NCBI GenBank assembly: GCA_026545765.1
Contig: CM048844.1
Location: 70,413,035-70,477,034 of the forward strand
Direction of reading: 5' to 3'
Length of the DNA: 64,000 bases
Origin: Plantago major
Lineage: Eukaryota > Streptophyta > Magnoliopsida > Lamiales > Plantaginaceae
Every line of letters starts with the position of its first letter. Within the stretch, counting starts at the first letter, position 1. This document shows, in pieces, positions 25,095 through 34,891 of this stretch. A program made the position numbers and the translations under genes. The notes beneath the pieces were generated by a model. That model ran no database searches. It saw only the letters and a list, made by a program, of their open reading frames with translations, and was not told the origin of the DNA.

Positions 25095-25275
25095 CAAATC
25101 TTTCTAATTATTTACGACCTGGAGCTTCGTGGAAGCTTTGATTTTGGAACTTTCATAGAAGTTTCAAGCACCATTTTTAATTTTATTACTTTTTAATTTT
25201 CTAAGGAGTTCAATTCAAGAAGGAGATGGATGAAAATATAATTTAGAAAAAAAAAACTTTAGGGTTATTTTATAA
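25095..25275. repeat. Second, degenerate copy of the palindrome-array repeat
   Basis: GGAGCTTCGTGGAAGCTTTG and TCATAGAAGTTTCAAGC resemble units of the 22.3-22.5 kb array. Both are followed by a similar AT-rich tail with GATGAAAATAT..A and AGGGTT. Confidence 0.5.
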
Positions 25276-25382
25276 CAAAAAGTAGCATATGTTAATATTG
25301 TAAATACAAAATATTTAAGATAAATATGTAATAAGATAAAACTTTATTTTTAAAGAAATATTTGATAGAAGGGAAATCTATA

Positions 25383-25658
25383 GAGTGTTTGTTTCTGAAT
25401 TTAAATTGAGTTTTGAATTGAGTTTTGAATTGATGAATAGTAACTAAATTGGAATTGAGTTTTGTGTTTGGTGTTAAATTGTAATATTTATAGGTTTTGT
25501 AGGATATTTGAATAGGTTTTGTAAGAATGAAATGATAAATAATTGAGTTTTGAATTGATGAATAGTATCACAATACGGAATTGAGAAATAAACATGAAAA
25601 TTGGTTCAAACTCAATTTGAGTTGAATAAACTCAATTTGAGTTCATAAACAAACACTC
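25383..25658. repeat. MITE with GAGTGTTTGTTT ends
   Basis: The left end GAGTGTTTGTTTCTGAATTT and reversed right end GAGTGTTTGTTTATGAACTC are inverted repeats. The inside repeats TTGAGTTTTGAATTGATGAA. The target duplication is unclear. Confidence 0.7.
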
Positions 25659-26090
25659 AGCTAGCTTTTATTGGACTTCCAAATCGTGTATGGGGCAGAA
25701 TGTGAAAAAACCTACAATTATAAAAAGTGATAAGCATTGCTTAATTACCGTATTATGATAAAATGTCATCTTTTAATCTATTAAAATCGAATTGTCACAA
25801 CCAAATATACCAAAGCCTAAAATGTTTAACAATAGTCTTTTCAAAAAAAAAATGTTTATCAATAGTGAGATGAGATCATTGAGTATACAAATGGCATTTA
25901 TGTAAAGCGAGAACCACAAGTGAAAAGATAAGATGATATACTATATAAATCGGCAACGAAACTGAGAAAAAAGATACAACAACGTTACGATCACAAACCA
26001 TTCATCATCATTAGAAAAGAAAAGAACAACCACCAAAAACTAAAATGATGATATGATCGATTCGAATTGGATCCTCTAGTTAATCCTTTA

Positions 26091-26197
26091 CTTCCTCCGT
26101 CCCGCTCCGTCCGTCTCATGTTACCACTTTGACTTTTTCCAGTAGTGTTCAACTTTCACTACGAATTATGTAACATTGGACGGGACGAAGGAGGAAG
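26091..26197. repeat. Stowaway-like MITE, 107 bp, TA target duplication
   Basis: The left end CTTCCTCCGTCCCG and reversed right end CTTCCTCCTTCGTCCCG are inverted repeats, with TA at 26089-26090 and 26198-26199. It ends 7 bp before the stop codon of the SERF gene, so it probably forms part of its 3' untranslated region. Confidence 0.85.
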
Positions 26198-26204
26198 TAG
26201 TAAT

Positions 26205-26436
26205 CTATTTTTTCTTGGAACATTTTATAGCAGAATTGAAGCTTTCTCCTCCTCCTCCTCCAGTTGCATTTTGTGCAGCAGCAGCTTTTCTGGCGGCCTT
26301 CTCTTGCAAGGCCTTGGCATCCCTCTCTCGTCTCTGTTCGGGGGTCAAACCATCATCTTTGTGATTCTTGTTGCCCTTCTGACCTGCTCTTGCCTGAGCT
26401 CGCTCGCGATCTCGGTCTCTTTGGTTTCCACGTTTT
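26205..26436 (-). CDS. SERF/4F5-family small basic protein, start exon unresolved
   Basis: The exon reads RGNQRDRDRERAQARAGQKG, then DDGLTPEQRRERDAKALQ, then EKAARKAAAAQNATGGGG and a short tail to TAG at 26205-26207. This is the conserved SERF (small EDRK-rich factor) pattern; animal SERF proteins modulate protein aggregation, and the plant role is not established. 76 codons are visible from RGN on. An AG acceptor at 26437-26438 precedes the exon. Family members normally begin MTRGNQ, but here the codon before RGN is AAA, and I found no upstream ATG with a GT donor in the right phase. A likely leader exon ends at CAATCAG/GTATG near 26773. Either the first codons lie in an exon I missed or the start is lost. 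Confidence 0.8.
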
Positions 26437-26850
26437 CTTCAGTTAAGGATCGATCGATCATTGATGATGGATCACAACAACACAAACAAAAACAAACAAA
26501 GCGTAGATCACTACACAACAAACTCAGACATTAATTCTCATCAATCGAATATATATATATATATACCGATTTGAAATCGGAGAAGATGAATGAAACGTAT
26601 GTTATGTATCGAAAGGATATGAGACATTCTTGAACAGCTCAGACAATTACCAAACACCGATTTACCTCTACAACCAACACACACAAATTCAATGCTTTCA
26701 ATCCATAAATAATTATTAAACTATGTATTGTGGCGGATTAATTAAGAAAACATACATTATTACATACATACCTGATTGATGCGCAGAGAAATTAATCAAT
26801 GTTTGTTGTTTCAATTTGTTTGGTGGGGAAATATTAAAGTAGAGCAGCTT

Positions 26851-26858
26851 TATTTATA
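26851..26858 (-). promoter_or_regulatory. TATA box of the SERF gene
   Basis: TATAAATA on the minus strand, about 75 bp upstream of the likely leader-exon donor at 26772 and about 415 bp upstream of the coding exon. Confidence 0.55.
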
Positions 26859-27441
26859 GCAACAATTTATCGACGGGGTGAGGTGACTTTCTAGACTCCA
26901 AGGAAGGATCCAGAACCAAAAGTTGTCATCTTCCCTTTTTATTATTCAAATTTGCTTTTTCGGTCAATTCAAGTGGAGGAGTACATTTTTATTGGGCGGC
27001 TAACATCCCAGTACGAAACGTGGCTCCAAGTTTTCCTTAGGTACGTCCTTTTTTTCAAGTCGTTTCTAGCTACAATAGTACAGAAAGTTGGCTGCCCTAG
27101 CTGCAAAGGCTAATACACTATTGGACTGTTGGATCAGAAATTGTTCCCCATGGAAAGCAAAGTCACGTGACTGCATCTCTTCTATTTATTGCAACGTCAA
27201 GTGTATCCACACAATTTACCCAGATTAAAGTACAGATCCAAACACTTTGGTTTTGCCGCCACGAAAAAAAACACTGTAGGTAATACAAACTTGGGGGCAA
27301 ATTAACAAGATTGTCCTTCACGGTCACTCAATCCATTGTCGTCTATCTGTTGTGTGGAGATTTTACATCATAAATACCAAACCTTTTTTTTGATAATTTG
27401 ACAGCAACGATATTTCTCTACGTAGTTTGAGAAGGAAAAAA
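26859..27441. other. Intergenic DNA
   Basis: No gene or element was recognised. A short run of A (27264-27271) and ordinary unique-looking sequence occur. It contains the distal promoter of the SERF gene and whatever lies upstream of the small exon-like frame at 27442. Confidence 0.4.
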
Positions 27442-27568
27442 ATGAATCCAATTGATGTAGTAATGGACTCGGAGGACAATCAGGAGGTCCCATTCAGTCG
27501 GAGAACTCGTCGTGGTTCAAACATCAAGCAGACTGAAAGGCCGGCTGAATTAGGTCTTGTTCTAAAAG
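27442..27568 (+). other. Exon-like open frame, 42 codons, unknown
   Basis: From ATG 27442 the frame gives MNPIDVVMDSEDNQEVPFSR, then RTRRGSNIKQTERPAELG, and reaches an AAAAG/GTATGG donor-like site at 27568. Reading through, it stops at 27618. It is hydrophilic with a basic RRTRRG patch. It lies just upstream of the tandem repeat array, whose units also look like exons, so it might be the first exon of the same transcription unit. I do not recognise a family. Confidence 0.3.
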
Positions 27569-27937
27569 GTATGGTCTGGCACTTGAACAGTGAAGCGAGG
27601 ACTAGCATGTTGTGGTAGTCACCTTGGTTGTTTAGTGAGCACTTGTTGTTCCGGTTAATTTCGTATGTATATTGTTGCGGGGCACGGGATGTCCATGGTA
27701 TTCTATCTGCAAAAAGAAAACCAATGTTGGAAAAAGCCCAGGTTAAAATTGTTTGAATTCTCTATGCAAGCAGTTTTTTTTACTGAGTAACATTGATTTA
27801 GTGGCCCCATATGCTATATTTACAGGCCGAAGGTTTGGAATATCGTATACGTTGTGCAAAATTATAGGTTTCAGTTACACACACGACACGTCGTGGCCAT
27901 GGTGGCAAGCTAGTTTGGTAAATATAACTGCATTGGG

Positions 27938-29412
27938 CAAAACCTGCAGCAATTGGTGCCGAGCTTAGCAGCCTTAGGTGGTTTCTGTGCCTTTGAAAAA
28001 TAAAGCCCCACTAGGGAGCATTCTTCTAGCATACAAGGAAGGTAAACGATGGAGGTTTTGCAGGTCCAACAAGTTTTTTTGTGTGCAGGTGAAATGCAAT
28101 GAAAGTACAGCAATTGGTGACGACCTAAGCAGCCGTTTCTGTAGCCTTTGTGCCGGTGTTAATGCCAACACCAATATGTTGTAGCCCATATTGGGTGAAA
28201 AACAGGCCCTGATAAAGAATATTTGTTGTGAAAGAAAAATGGGAGATAAGGTAAATGTAAGTTGATTTAGAATTGAAACAATTAGAAATCCAGCCATTTA
28301 AAGCTGCCGGAGCTTGTTTCAGCAGCTGTAGTTTTAGCCAACGTGTTGTAGGTAATGGCCGAGTGGAAGTAGGTTGCACAAGAAAAAAAAGGTACAAAAA
28401 AATAAGTCCCACGATTTATTTATTTTTTGCACGAGAATTTCACCGAACTTTAGCAGTGGTAGCCGGCACATAAGCTGTAGTTATAGCCTATGTGCCAGAT
28501 TTAATGCCCGTAAGCAAGCCGATGGGACTTGGCAAAAAGGAAGGTAAATATAACTGGAAGATTTTATTTTTTTTATAGCTTCTCTCAGTTATAGCTTATT
28601 ATCCGGACCTTAGCAGCCGTATCTGTAGCCTATGTGCCGCTGTTAATGCCGACATGAACATGTTGTCGCCCAGATTGGCTTTAAAAAGATGCCCTGTTAG
28701 AGAATATTTGTTGTGAAAGAAAAACGGGAACATAGGGTAAATGTAATTAGATTTGGAAGTGAAACATTTGTTTTCCGCAGGAGAAAAGCAAACAACTAAA
28801 GCCGTGGGGGCTGGCATCAACAGCTGTACTTGTAGCTAATGTGCTGTAGGTAATGGCCGAGTGGAAGCAGATCGCCAAAAAAAAAAAAAGGTAAATGTAA
28901 CTGGGTTAGAAAGCTAAACCAATTATTTTGGGCACGAGAATTTTATCGAACAACAGAAGTGGGAGCTGGCACTTAAGCTGTAGTTATAGCCTATGTGCCG
29001 GATTAAATGCGCGACATCTAGCCGATCGGACTTGGCAAAAAAAAAATGTAAATGAAACTGGATGGGATTTTTTTTTTTTTTTTTTTTTTTGGCTTCCCTC
29101 ATTTGCGACCTTGGCAGCCGTATTTGTAGCTTATTGTCCGGATTTTTTGCCCGTCACGAAGATGCTGACACGGGGACTGCTAAACAAAAGAACCATTGGT
29201 GAACATGGTGGCATTTTAAGTAAGGTATATATTTCATGGATGCTGCCTGTTTTTTGCTGTTTTGTTTTTTTAAGAGAAATTGAAGTTAAGTGGAGGAATT
29301 GTTGTCGACCAAAGCAGCGGTAGCCATCCTCAACGACCATCCAACTACAGCAGTTGGAGCCGACTGTGGCAGCCGTAGTTGTAGCTTGTTAGCCGGAGTT
29401 AATGCCCGCCAC
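27938..29412 (+). repeat. Higher-order tandem repeat of exon-like units
   Basis: Nine diverged copies of a core resembling GCAGCCGTAGTTGTAGCCTA followed by TGTGCCGGTGTTAATGCC lie near 27940, 28120, 28305, 28450, 28600, 28800, 28950, 29100 and 29350. Three unit types (A, B, C) alternate, so the larger period is about 490 bp: 28120/28600/29100, 28305/28800 and 28450/28950 pair. Shared spacers include GGTAATGGCCGAGTGGAAG (type B) and GCACGAGAATTT..CGAAC (type C). Several units are flanked by GTAAAT-like donors and pyrimidine-AG acceptors. In one frame cores read SRSCSLLAGVNAR or SRFCSLCAGVNA. I recognise no family. It could be a decayed multi-exon gene or a satellite-like array. T-runs at 29069-29090 and 29521-29548 flank the last units. 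Confidence 0.7.
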
Positions 29413-29517
29413 AAAGATGCTGAAACAGGGAATCCCAAACATAAGGACAATTGGGGAACATCTTCTCCATTTAAAGTAAGGTTTATATTTCTCTATTTCA
29501 TGGATGGTGGTTGTTTT

Positions 29518-29548
<31 letters not shown>

Positions 29549-29589
29549 GGGATGAGATGTTGTTGCCAATCACAATTATTGTTGATTAA

Positions 29590-30555
29590 AGCATCCTGAG
29601 GCTCTTCTTGAGTAAATGGAGTGGAATCTATGAGATGGTATATCAAATTATCAGAATCTATATCACTGCATAGGTATTCATATTTACATAAATAGCTTCT
29701 CCTAAAGCATAGCAACTGGGCAACAATCTAAAAGTGAAATAACATGTTCAGCAGAATTAGGGAGAACAACCGAGCATAATAGCTCCCGTCCATCTATTTT
29801 CAACATATTTCATAGGTACATTTTTCAATTATGCACATCGACATCCCAGGGAAAACATGTAATCAATAAAGCGTATGACTTGTGGGAGATCATCAATTGG
29901 TAAAAAAAAGTTCCAGTACCACAACAAAGCAAACTGCAGTTAGGAAGAAAACCAACTCCAAGAAGACTATAAGCTATGCTATGGGGCCAGTACTTAGGCA
30001 AAATTGAGATAAAGGTGTCATGCAAGGTGCAAGATGCCATTACCTCTGAACAATTAAACCAGTTCCCTGAAATTGGCAACCTCCATCGAGTTGATATGGC
30101 ACGTAGAGTCACCGGCGCTGATAATAAGGTTGAGTTCAGGCAACATCAATGTTTCCATGGTTTTCACTTTCCCAAATACGAAAGGAATACACGTTGTTGC
30201 CAATCTAATGAAATGGGTTTTCGGCTGGCTTTGTGACCACACAAATATTAGAAAATTAGGTTGGGATGAAGAAAAGAATTGGGAAAAACAAAAATTCCAA
30301 GTACAGTGAAGCGGTGTCGAAGTCGACAAAACGTCGAGCTGGAAAAATCACGTGATCACTTGAGACAATTTCAGCTGGAAGTTAGACTACGGACTGACCT
30401 ATAAAGGACAATGGCAGCTTTTTTTTTCCTGAAATAGCCTATGATGTATCTAATTGAAACCGAAAAAAAAATGTGTGTAGCTAAAGCAAACCACGTGCCG
30501 TAATCAGATCTTTGGGATGTAGTTTCTCCATTTTATTTATGTCTCCCTTATAATT
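29590..30555. other. Intergenic DNA, possible decayed gene
   Basis: Several overlapping frames occur on both strands (for example 29825-30112 and 30054-30329 minus), but none shows a family or clean splice pattern. The minus strand reads PIDDLPQVIRFIDYMFS near 29840-29900 before a stop, which hints at a decayed coding region. Confidence 0.35.
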
Positions 30556-30561
30556 CAATGT

Positions 30562-31500
30562 TAAGCGCAACGGGTTTTAATTAGCATATGAAGTATTTTG
30601 TAAGTTGACGAAAATGCCCTAGCTAAAAAAATTATGAAAATCTGAAAAAATTTAAAAACTCGTATATACATACGAAAACATCATACGAACATGTACGGAC
30701 AGTAAATAACAACAATAAACACAAATCGGAAAAATTTCGAATTTTTTTTTTGAAAAATATTTCGGTTATAAAAATTTTCGAATTTTTTTTTCGAAAAATA
30801 TACGAACATGACAGATAATAAGAACAAATCGGAAAAAATTACGAATTTTTTTTTTTCGAAAAATATTTCGGTTATAAAAATATTTACAAAAAACTTGAAA
30901 TAATTTTGAAATTTTTTTTTTTTAAAAAAATAAAGGTTATGAAATGGCCGGTTTTAAAACCGACCATTTCATAATTTGGCCGGTTTTAAAATGAAATGTG
31001 AACTGGCAGTTTTAAACCGCCATTATTTTTTGTAAAAATTGAAAGTAATTTGGAAATTTAAAAAAAAAATTAAAAAAAATACGAAATGGGATGTGGCCGG
31101 CCAAAGGGTGATTGCGTATTTTTTTTAAAATTCCAAATTACTTTCAATTTTTACAAAAAAAAAAAAAAAAAAAAAAACCAGATTATGTACTGGCCGGTTT
31201 TAAAACCAGCCAGTTCATAACCTTTATTAAAAAAAAAAAAAAATTCGAAATTATTTCAAGTTTTTTGTAAATATTTTTATAACCGAAATATTTTTCGCAA
31301 AAAAAAAATTCGAAATTTTTTCCGATTTGTGTTTACTGTTGTTATTTACTGTCCATACATGTTCGTATAATGTTTTCATATGTGTATACGAGTTTTTTAA
31401 ATTTTTTCGTATTTCATAAGTTTTTTTTTAGCTAGGGGCATTTTCGTCAACTTACAAAATATTTGTGTTGCGTTTAGCCGAAAATGCGCTGCGTTTAACA
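30562..31500. mobile_element. Long-terminal-inverted-repeat element, about 0.94 kb
   Basis: The left arm starts GTTAAGCGCAACGGG and the reversed right arm starts GTTAAACGCAGCGCA. Both arms then share GTAAGTTGACGAAAATGCC, CGTATA..ATACGAAAAC, CATGTACGGACAGTAAATAA and AACACAAATCGGAAAAA. The arms extend about 350-400 bp each. The middle holds further short inverted repeats of GGCCGGTTTTAAAACC at about 30944-30990 and 31190-31213. There is no coding part. The long arms suggest a non-autonomous MULE-like element, but no 9 bp target duplication was found. Confidence 0.75.
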
Positions 31501-31606
31501 ACCCCATAATTGATGTGCACACATACCCCTACACATGTTTCTGAAAGTTGGGGAAAATTTTATTGTAAGATCCTTTGATACCAAAGTATTATAAAAAAAA
31601 AAAAAT

Positions 31607-31715
31607 GCGACTTGAGTTAATATAATATTGTAACTCAGAGAGTTTTGTATTAATATAATGTTGTAACTCAGCAAGTCGTGTGTTAATATTGTGTTGCAAC
31701 TCAGAGGGTCTATAT
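31607..31715. repeat. Minisatellite, about 36 bp x 3
   Basis: Three tandem units resembling TTAATATAATGTTGTAACTC followed by AGAGAGTTT lie just outside the long inverted-repeat element. Confidence 0.75.
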
Positions 31716-32491
31716 TTAAATTAAAAATTGGGGAGGGTACATCATGAAACCGGAAAATTATTATGTAAAAATACCATCAATTACTCACTATGCCTATTAG
31801 AAACTTTTAACTTTCATTTAATCTAGTTTTCACTACTCTTATTTTTCGGACCCTTGCGTTTTGCTACATAGGATTTTGTTGCTCCCAATGCCTCGATACT
31901 AGTTATGCCTATACCGCAACAATCTAGCTAGCTCATAGGTTCGGCAGAGACAGGGCAAACCAAGGGAAAAATACAAAGTCTGCACAAAGACAAGGGCCGA
32001 GCCCTTACGAACCTCCGGATCCACAACCCCGCCTTCGAGCCATGTGTTCCATATTATTGGCCAAAATTGTAGGTGATGATGTGAAGAGAACTACCATCTA
32101 TGCAGAAGGCTAAATTGTAGAGAGAGATCAGAGCGAAATATTATTCCACATGTAAGTGTGAAATTTCTCCAAATTCTAAATGTTATCTAAATATTCAGCA
32201 CCATGGCCATATAAACATCCATAGTCCAAAGGGCATCCATAGTCTAAAGAACACTGAACCTACAGAGGTCATGTAAAGCATGAAATTCGGCTCAACAGAG
32301 AGGCAAGTCCTAATTTCCAGACCTTTCAAAATACATTAAACTTATAGCTACTCTAGTATATAGGACAAGTTTGCATTTTTTTTCAATCGAAACATAAGCT
32401 CGAAAAGATTCCATTATTATTAAGTGGTTAAAAATCCAAACTTTAATCCCAATGGATTTAACCAAGAACAATAAAAGGTACAAGAACATAC
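31716..32491. other. Non-coding DNA downstream of the helicase exon
   Basis: If the helicase gene were complete, its intron 1 and exon 2 would lie here on the minus strand. I looked for the expected helicase blocks (for example the SPTGSGKT-type motif) and found none in any frame. The rest is ordinary unique-looking sequence. Confidence 0.5.
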
Positions 32492-32604
32492 CTTGAATCA
32501 AGAAAAGGGACCGAGTCGATTGGGAAGGCATCATGGAGACTAACATCAACCGGGTCTCTCATCCACGGAATCACTGGCAAACTTTTCTTCCTCTTTTCAT
32601 CCAT
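32492..32604 (-). pseudogene. Orphan first exon of a DEAD-box RNA helicase RH1-like gene
   Basis: ATG 32604 opens MDEKRKKSLPVIPWMRDPVD and continues VSLHDAFPIDSVPFLDSR to a clean AAG/GTATGTT donor at 32492/32491. The WMRxPVDVS..PxDxxPxLDxR pattern is the N-terminus of plant DEAD-box helicase RH1. The next exons, which should carry the Q motif and Walker A, are not found downstream on the minus strand in the following several kilobases. So only the 5' end of the gene survives here, with the rest deleted or displaced, possibly by the repeat block at 27.9-31.7 kb. A very long intron is not excluded but would have to pass several other genes. Confidence 0.7.
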
Positions 32605-33180
32605 TGCAAAGTTGTTTATGCAAATAACAGATACTCAGAAACTAAACCTAGACGAAAAAATTGAACTTCCCCTTTTCCAGCCAAAACCCAGTAGCTTCGC
32701 TATCTGCTAAGTTAATCTTTGTTTTCAAGCTGTGTCTTTTCAGTAATGGCACCTAAGTTTCCGACCGAATTAGTCGCATGTAGGTAATGAACCGACAAAA
32801 TAGACTTCTTTCAAAAAATATATTCTAAATTAAACTTCTACAAAATTTATTTTCCTTTATAGTCTTTTTGACCACATAAGATGCCATGTAGATAATAAAA
32901 TGTCACAAAAGCCAACTTAAAGTGTCACAAAATCATTGAACGGAATCTATTAAAGAAAAAATCTCTCATTAGTTTAATATTATCATCTAGTCTTCAAAAT
33001 ATTTAAACTATTTAATTAACTATTAATCTTACAAAATTAAGATAAAAATGTAGTCATTATTAATTGTTCTAAATCCTACTAATAAAGAACCATCCGTATT
33101 AATCGACTTGAGGCTTTAAGCAAACAATAAATATGAATTACATAGGATTAGATGCAAGTAACTCAGAAATTATAAAAAAA
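32605..33180. other. AT-rich intergenic DNA
   Basis: The first 120 bp would be the leader and promoter of the helicase exon. No element or gene was recognised up to the solo LTR at 33181. Confidence 0.45.
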
Positions 33181-33464
33181 TGTTAAGATAAAAGAGAGTA
33201 GTAGGAGAGTAAGAGTAGGATAAATAAAAGAATATAGAGAAGAGAATGTAGAGTTCATTATTCACATTAAAATGAGAGTACATGATGAGTATTTATACAA
33301 GTGAAAATGTATATCAATAGTCTAATGGTATATGAATAGGCAAATACATCCACTCTCCTCATCCACTACTCTTGTACATTGATTTATTCATTCACTAACA
33401 AATATGCATTCATCTATTCACCAACTAACTAGTACAACTAGCTAATGTACATTTATCCATAACA
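33181..33464 (-). mobile_element. Short solo LTR, 284 bp
   Basis: The ends TGTTA..TAACA form inverted repeats and AAAAA flanks both sides (33176-33180 and 33465-33469), a 5 bp duplication although of low complexity. On the minus strand it carries a TATA box (TGTATAAATACTCATCATG near 33285-33303) and a leader rich in CTCT, as in short copia LTRs. No internal region or primer site is present. Confidence 0.65.
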
Positions 33465-33586
33465 AAAAAGATTTTTTTAAAAACAATAAAAAGAGAGATC
33501 CCGCATGAAATTCTCCCACCTTAGTGCATTCACTTGTTATTAATGATGTTAGATTTTTCATTAAACTCAAGTCTTTTACGTGACAT

Positions 33587-34891
33587 CACTACAAAAAACT
33601 GCAGTTTTGGCGACAGATTAAAAAGTCGTCGTCCCACAGGAAGCGGGACGATGGATAGGTTATCGGTCGCTAAATCGCGACAGATTTAGCGACGGATAAA
33701 CCTTTGACTTTTTATATCCGTCGCTAAGAAGCGGATTTTTCAGATTAAAAAAAAAAAAAGAAAATTCTGCTATTTTGGCAACTGATAAATTATCCGTCGC
33801 CATATTGGCGACGGATAAATTATCCGTCGCCAAAAATAGCAGAATTTTCTTTGTTTAAAAAATCTGCTTTTTTTGGCGACGGATAAATTATCCGTCGCCA
33901 AAAAAAGCAGAATTTTAAATTTTTTTTAATAATTTGCATCCTGTAATTTATAAATTACGAATTACCAATTTTTTCTACGAAATATCAATTTATATATATT
34001 CCCATCGAATTATACGAATTATCAATTATCAATTTTTTTATACAAATTATAAATTACCAAATACTCAACCAAATCCAATACATACTTACAAACATTAAAC
34101 TAAATCAAAATAAATACCATAAATAACATACATACTTACATACATACCATATATACTTACATACTTCATACTTACAAACATCAAACTAAACACCATCCTT
34201 ACAAACATTATACTAACTAATCAATTTCACAATAAATCAATCAATTCATTAACCCACTACTTAATATGAGTTATACTAGCTAGTATATGAGTTTAGAAAC
34301 ATACAATTGATCGAAATTAGCAAAAGTCCCAAATTTACAAAAGTAGGGTTTTAGACCATTACCTTCAATTGCAGGAAAAATAGTCGAAGATCGATGAAAT
34401 TGAACGGACACCCGAGTTCCTTGTTGAAAGAGCTTTCAAAAGAGCCAAAGATTCGCCGGAATGGTGGACGTTTGGTCGGAGAATCGGGAAGACGAAAATT
34501 TCGAAGATGTGAGAAGAAGAAAGAAGCAGAGAAGAAATGGGGGAGAAGGAAGAAGTTGTTCCCGTTTATGTCTGGATAGAATTATCCGTCGCCAGTTAGC
34601 GACGGATAAATATCCGTCGTAGAATTTCTGTTTTTCTTTTGTTTTTCTTTTTAAAGTAAAAAACGGATAACTATCCGTCGTTAAGTAACGACGAATAAAG
34701 TAACGACGGATAGAATTATCCGTCGCCATTTAGCGACGGATAAAATATCCGTCGCTAACTGGCGACAGATATGTCGACGGATAGGGCAAAACGCCCTATC
34801 CGTCGCCAAATAACACCGATCCGTCGCCAAGGGGCGACGGATAACTTTCCGTCGCCCCTTACCGTCGCCAAAACACAGAATTCTTGTAGTG
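33587..34891. mobile_element. Non-autonomous CACTA transposon, 1305 bp
   Basis: It begins CACTACAAAAAACTGCAG and ends CTTGTAGTG, i.e. CACTACAAG on the other strand. Both subterminal regions are packed with GCGACGGATA/TATCCGTCGC repeats, the same motif as in the 7.7 kb element at 52137-59864. A purine-rich block near 34400-34545 resembles the first exon/leader area of the larger element (59340-59500). No transposase is encoded, so it would depend on an autonomous relative. The flanking triplets (CAT, AAA) do not match, so no target duplication is visible. Confidence 0.85.

Noticed and set aside
26145..26534. 129-codon plus-strand frame over the SERF gene
   Set aside because: It is antisense to the conserved SERF exon; Ser/Cys-rich composition comes from the complement of GGA/GCA codons.
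29825..30329. Minus-strand frames of 91-95 codons
   Set aside because: No domain, no conserved motif and overlapping alternative frames; kept only as a possible decayed gene.
34394..34729. Open frames in both strands inside the small CACTA element
   Set aside because: Purine-rich non-coding block related to the leader region of the larger element; no transposase motif.
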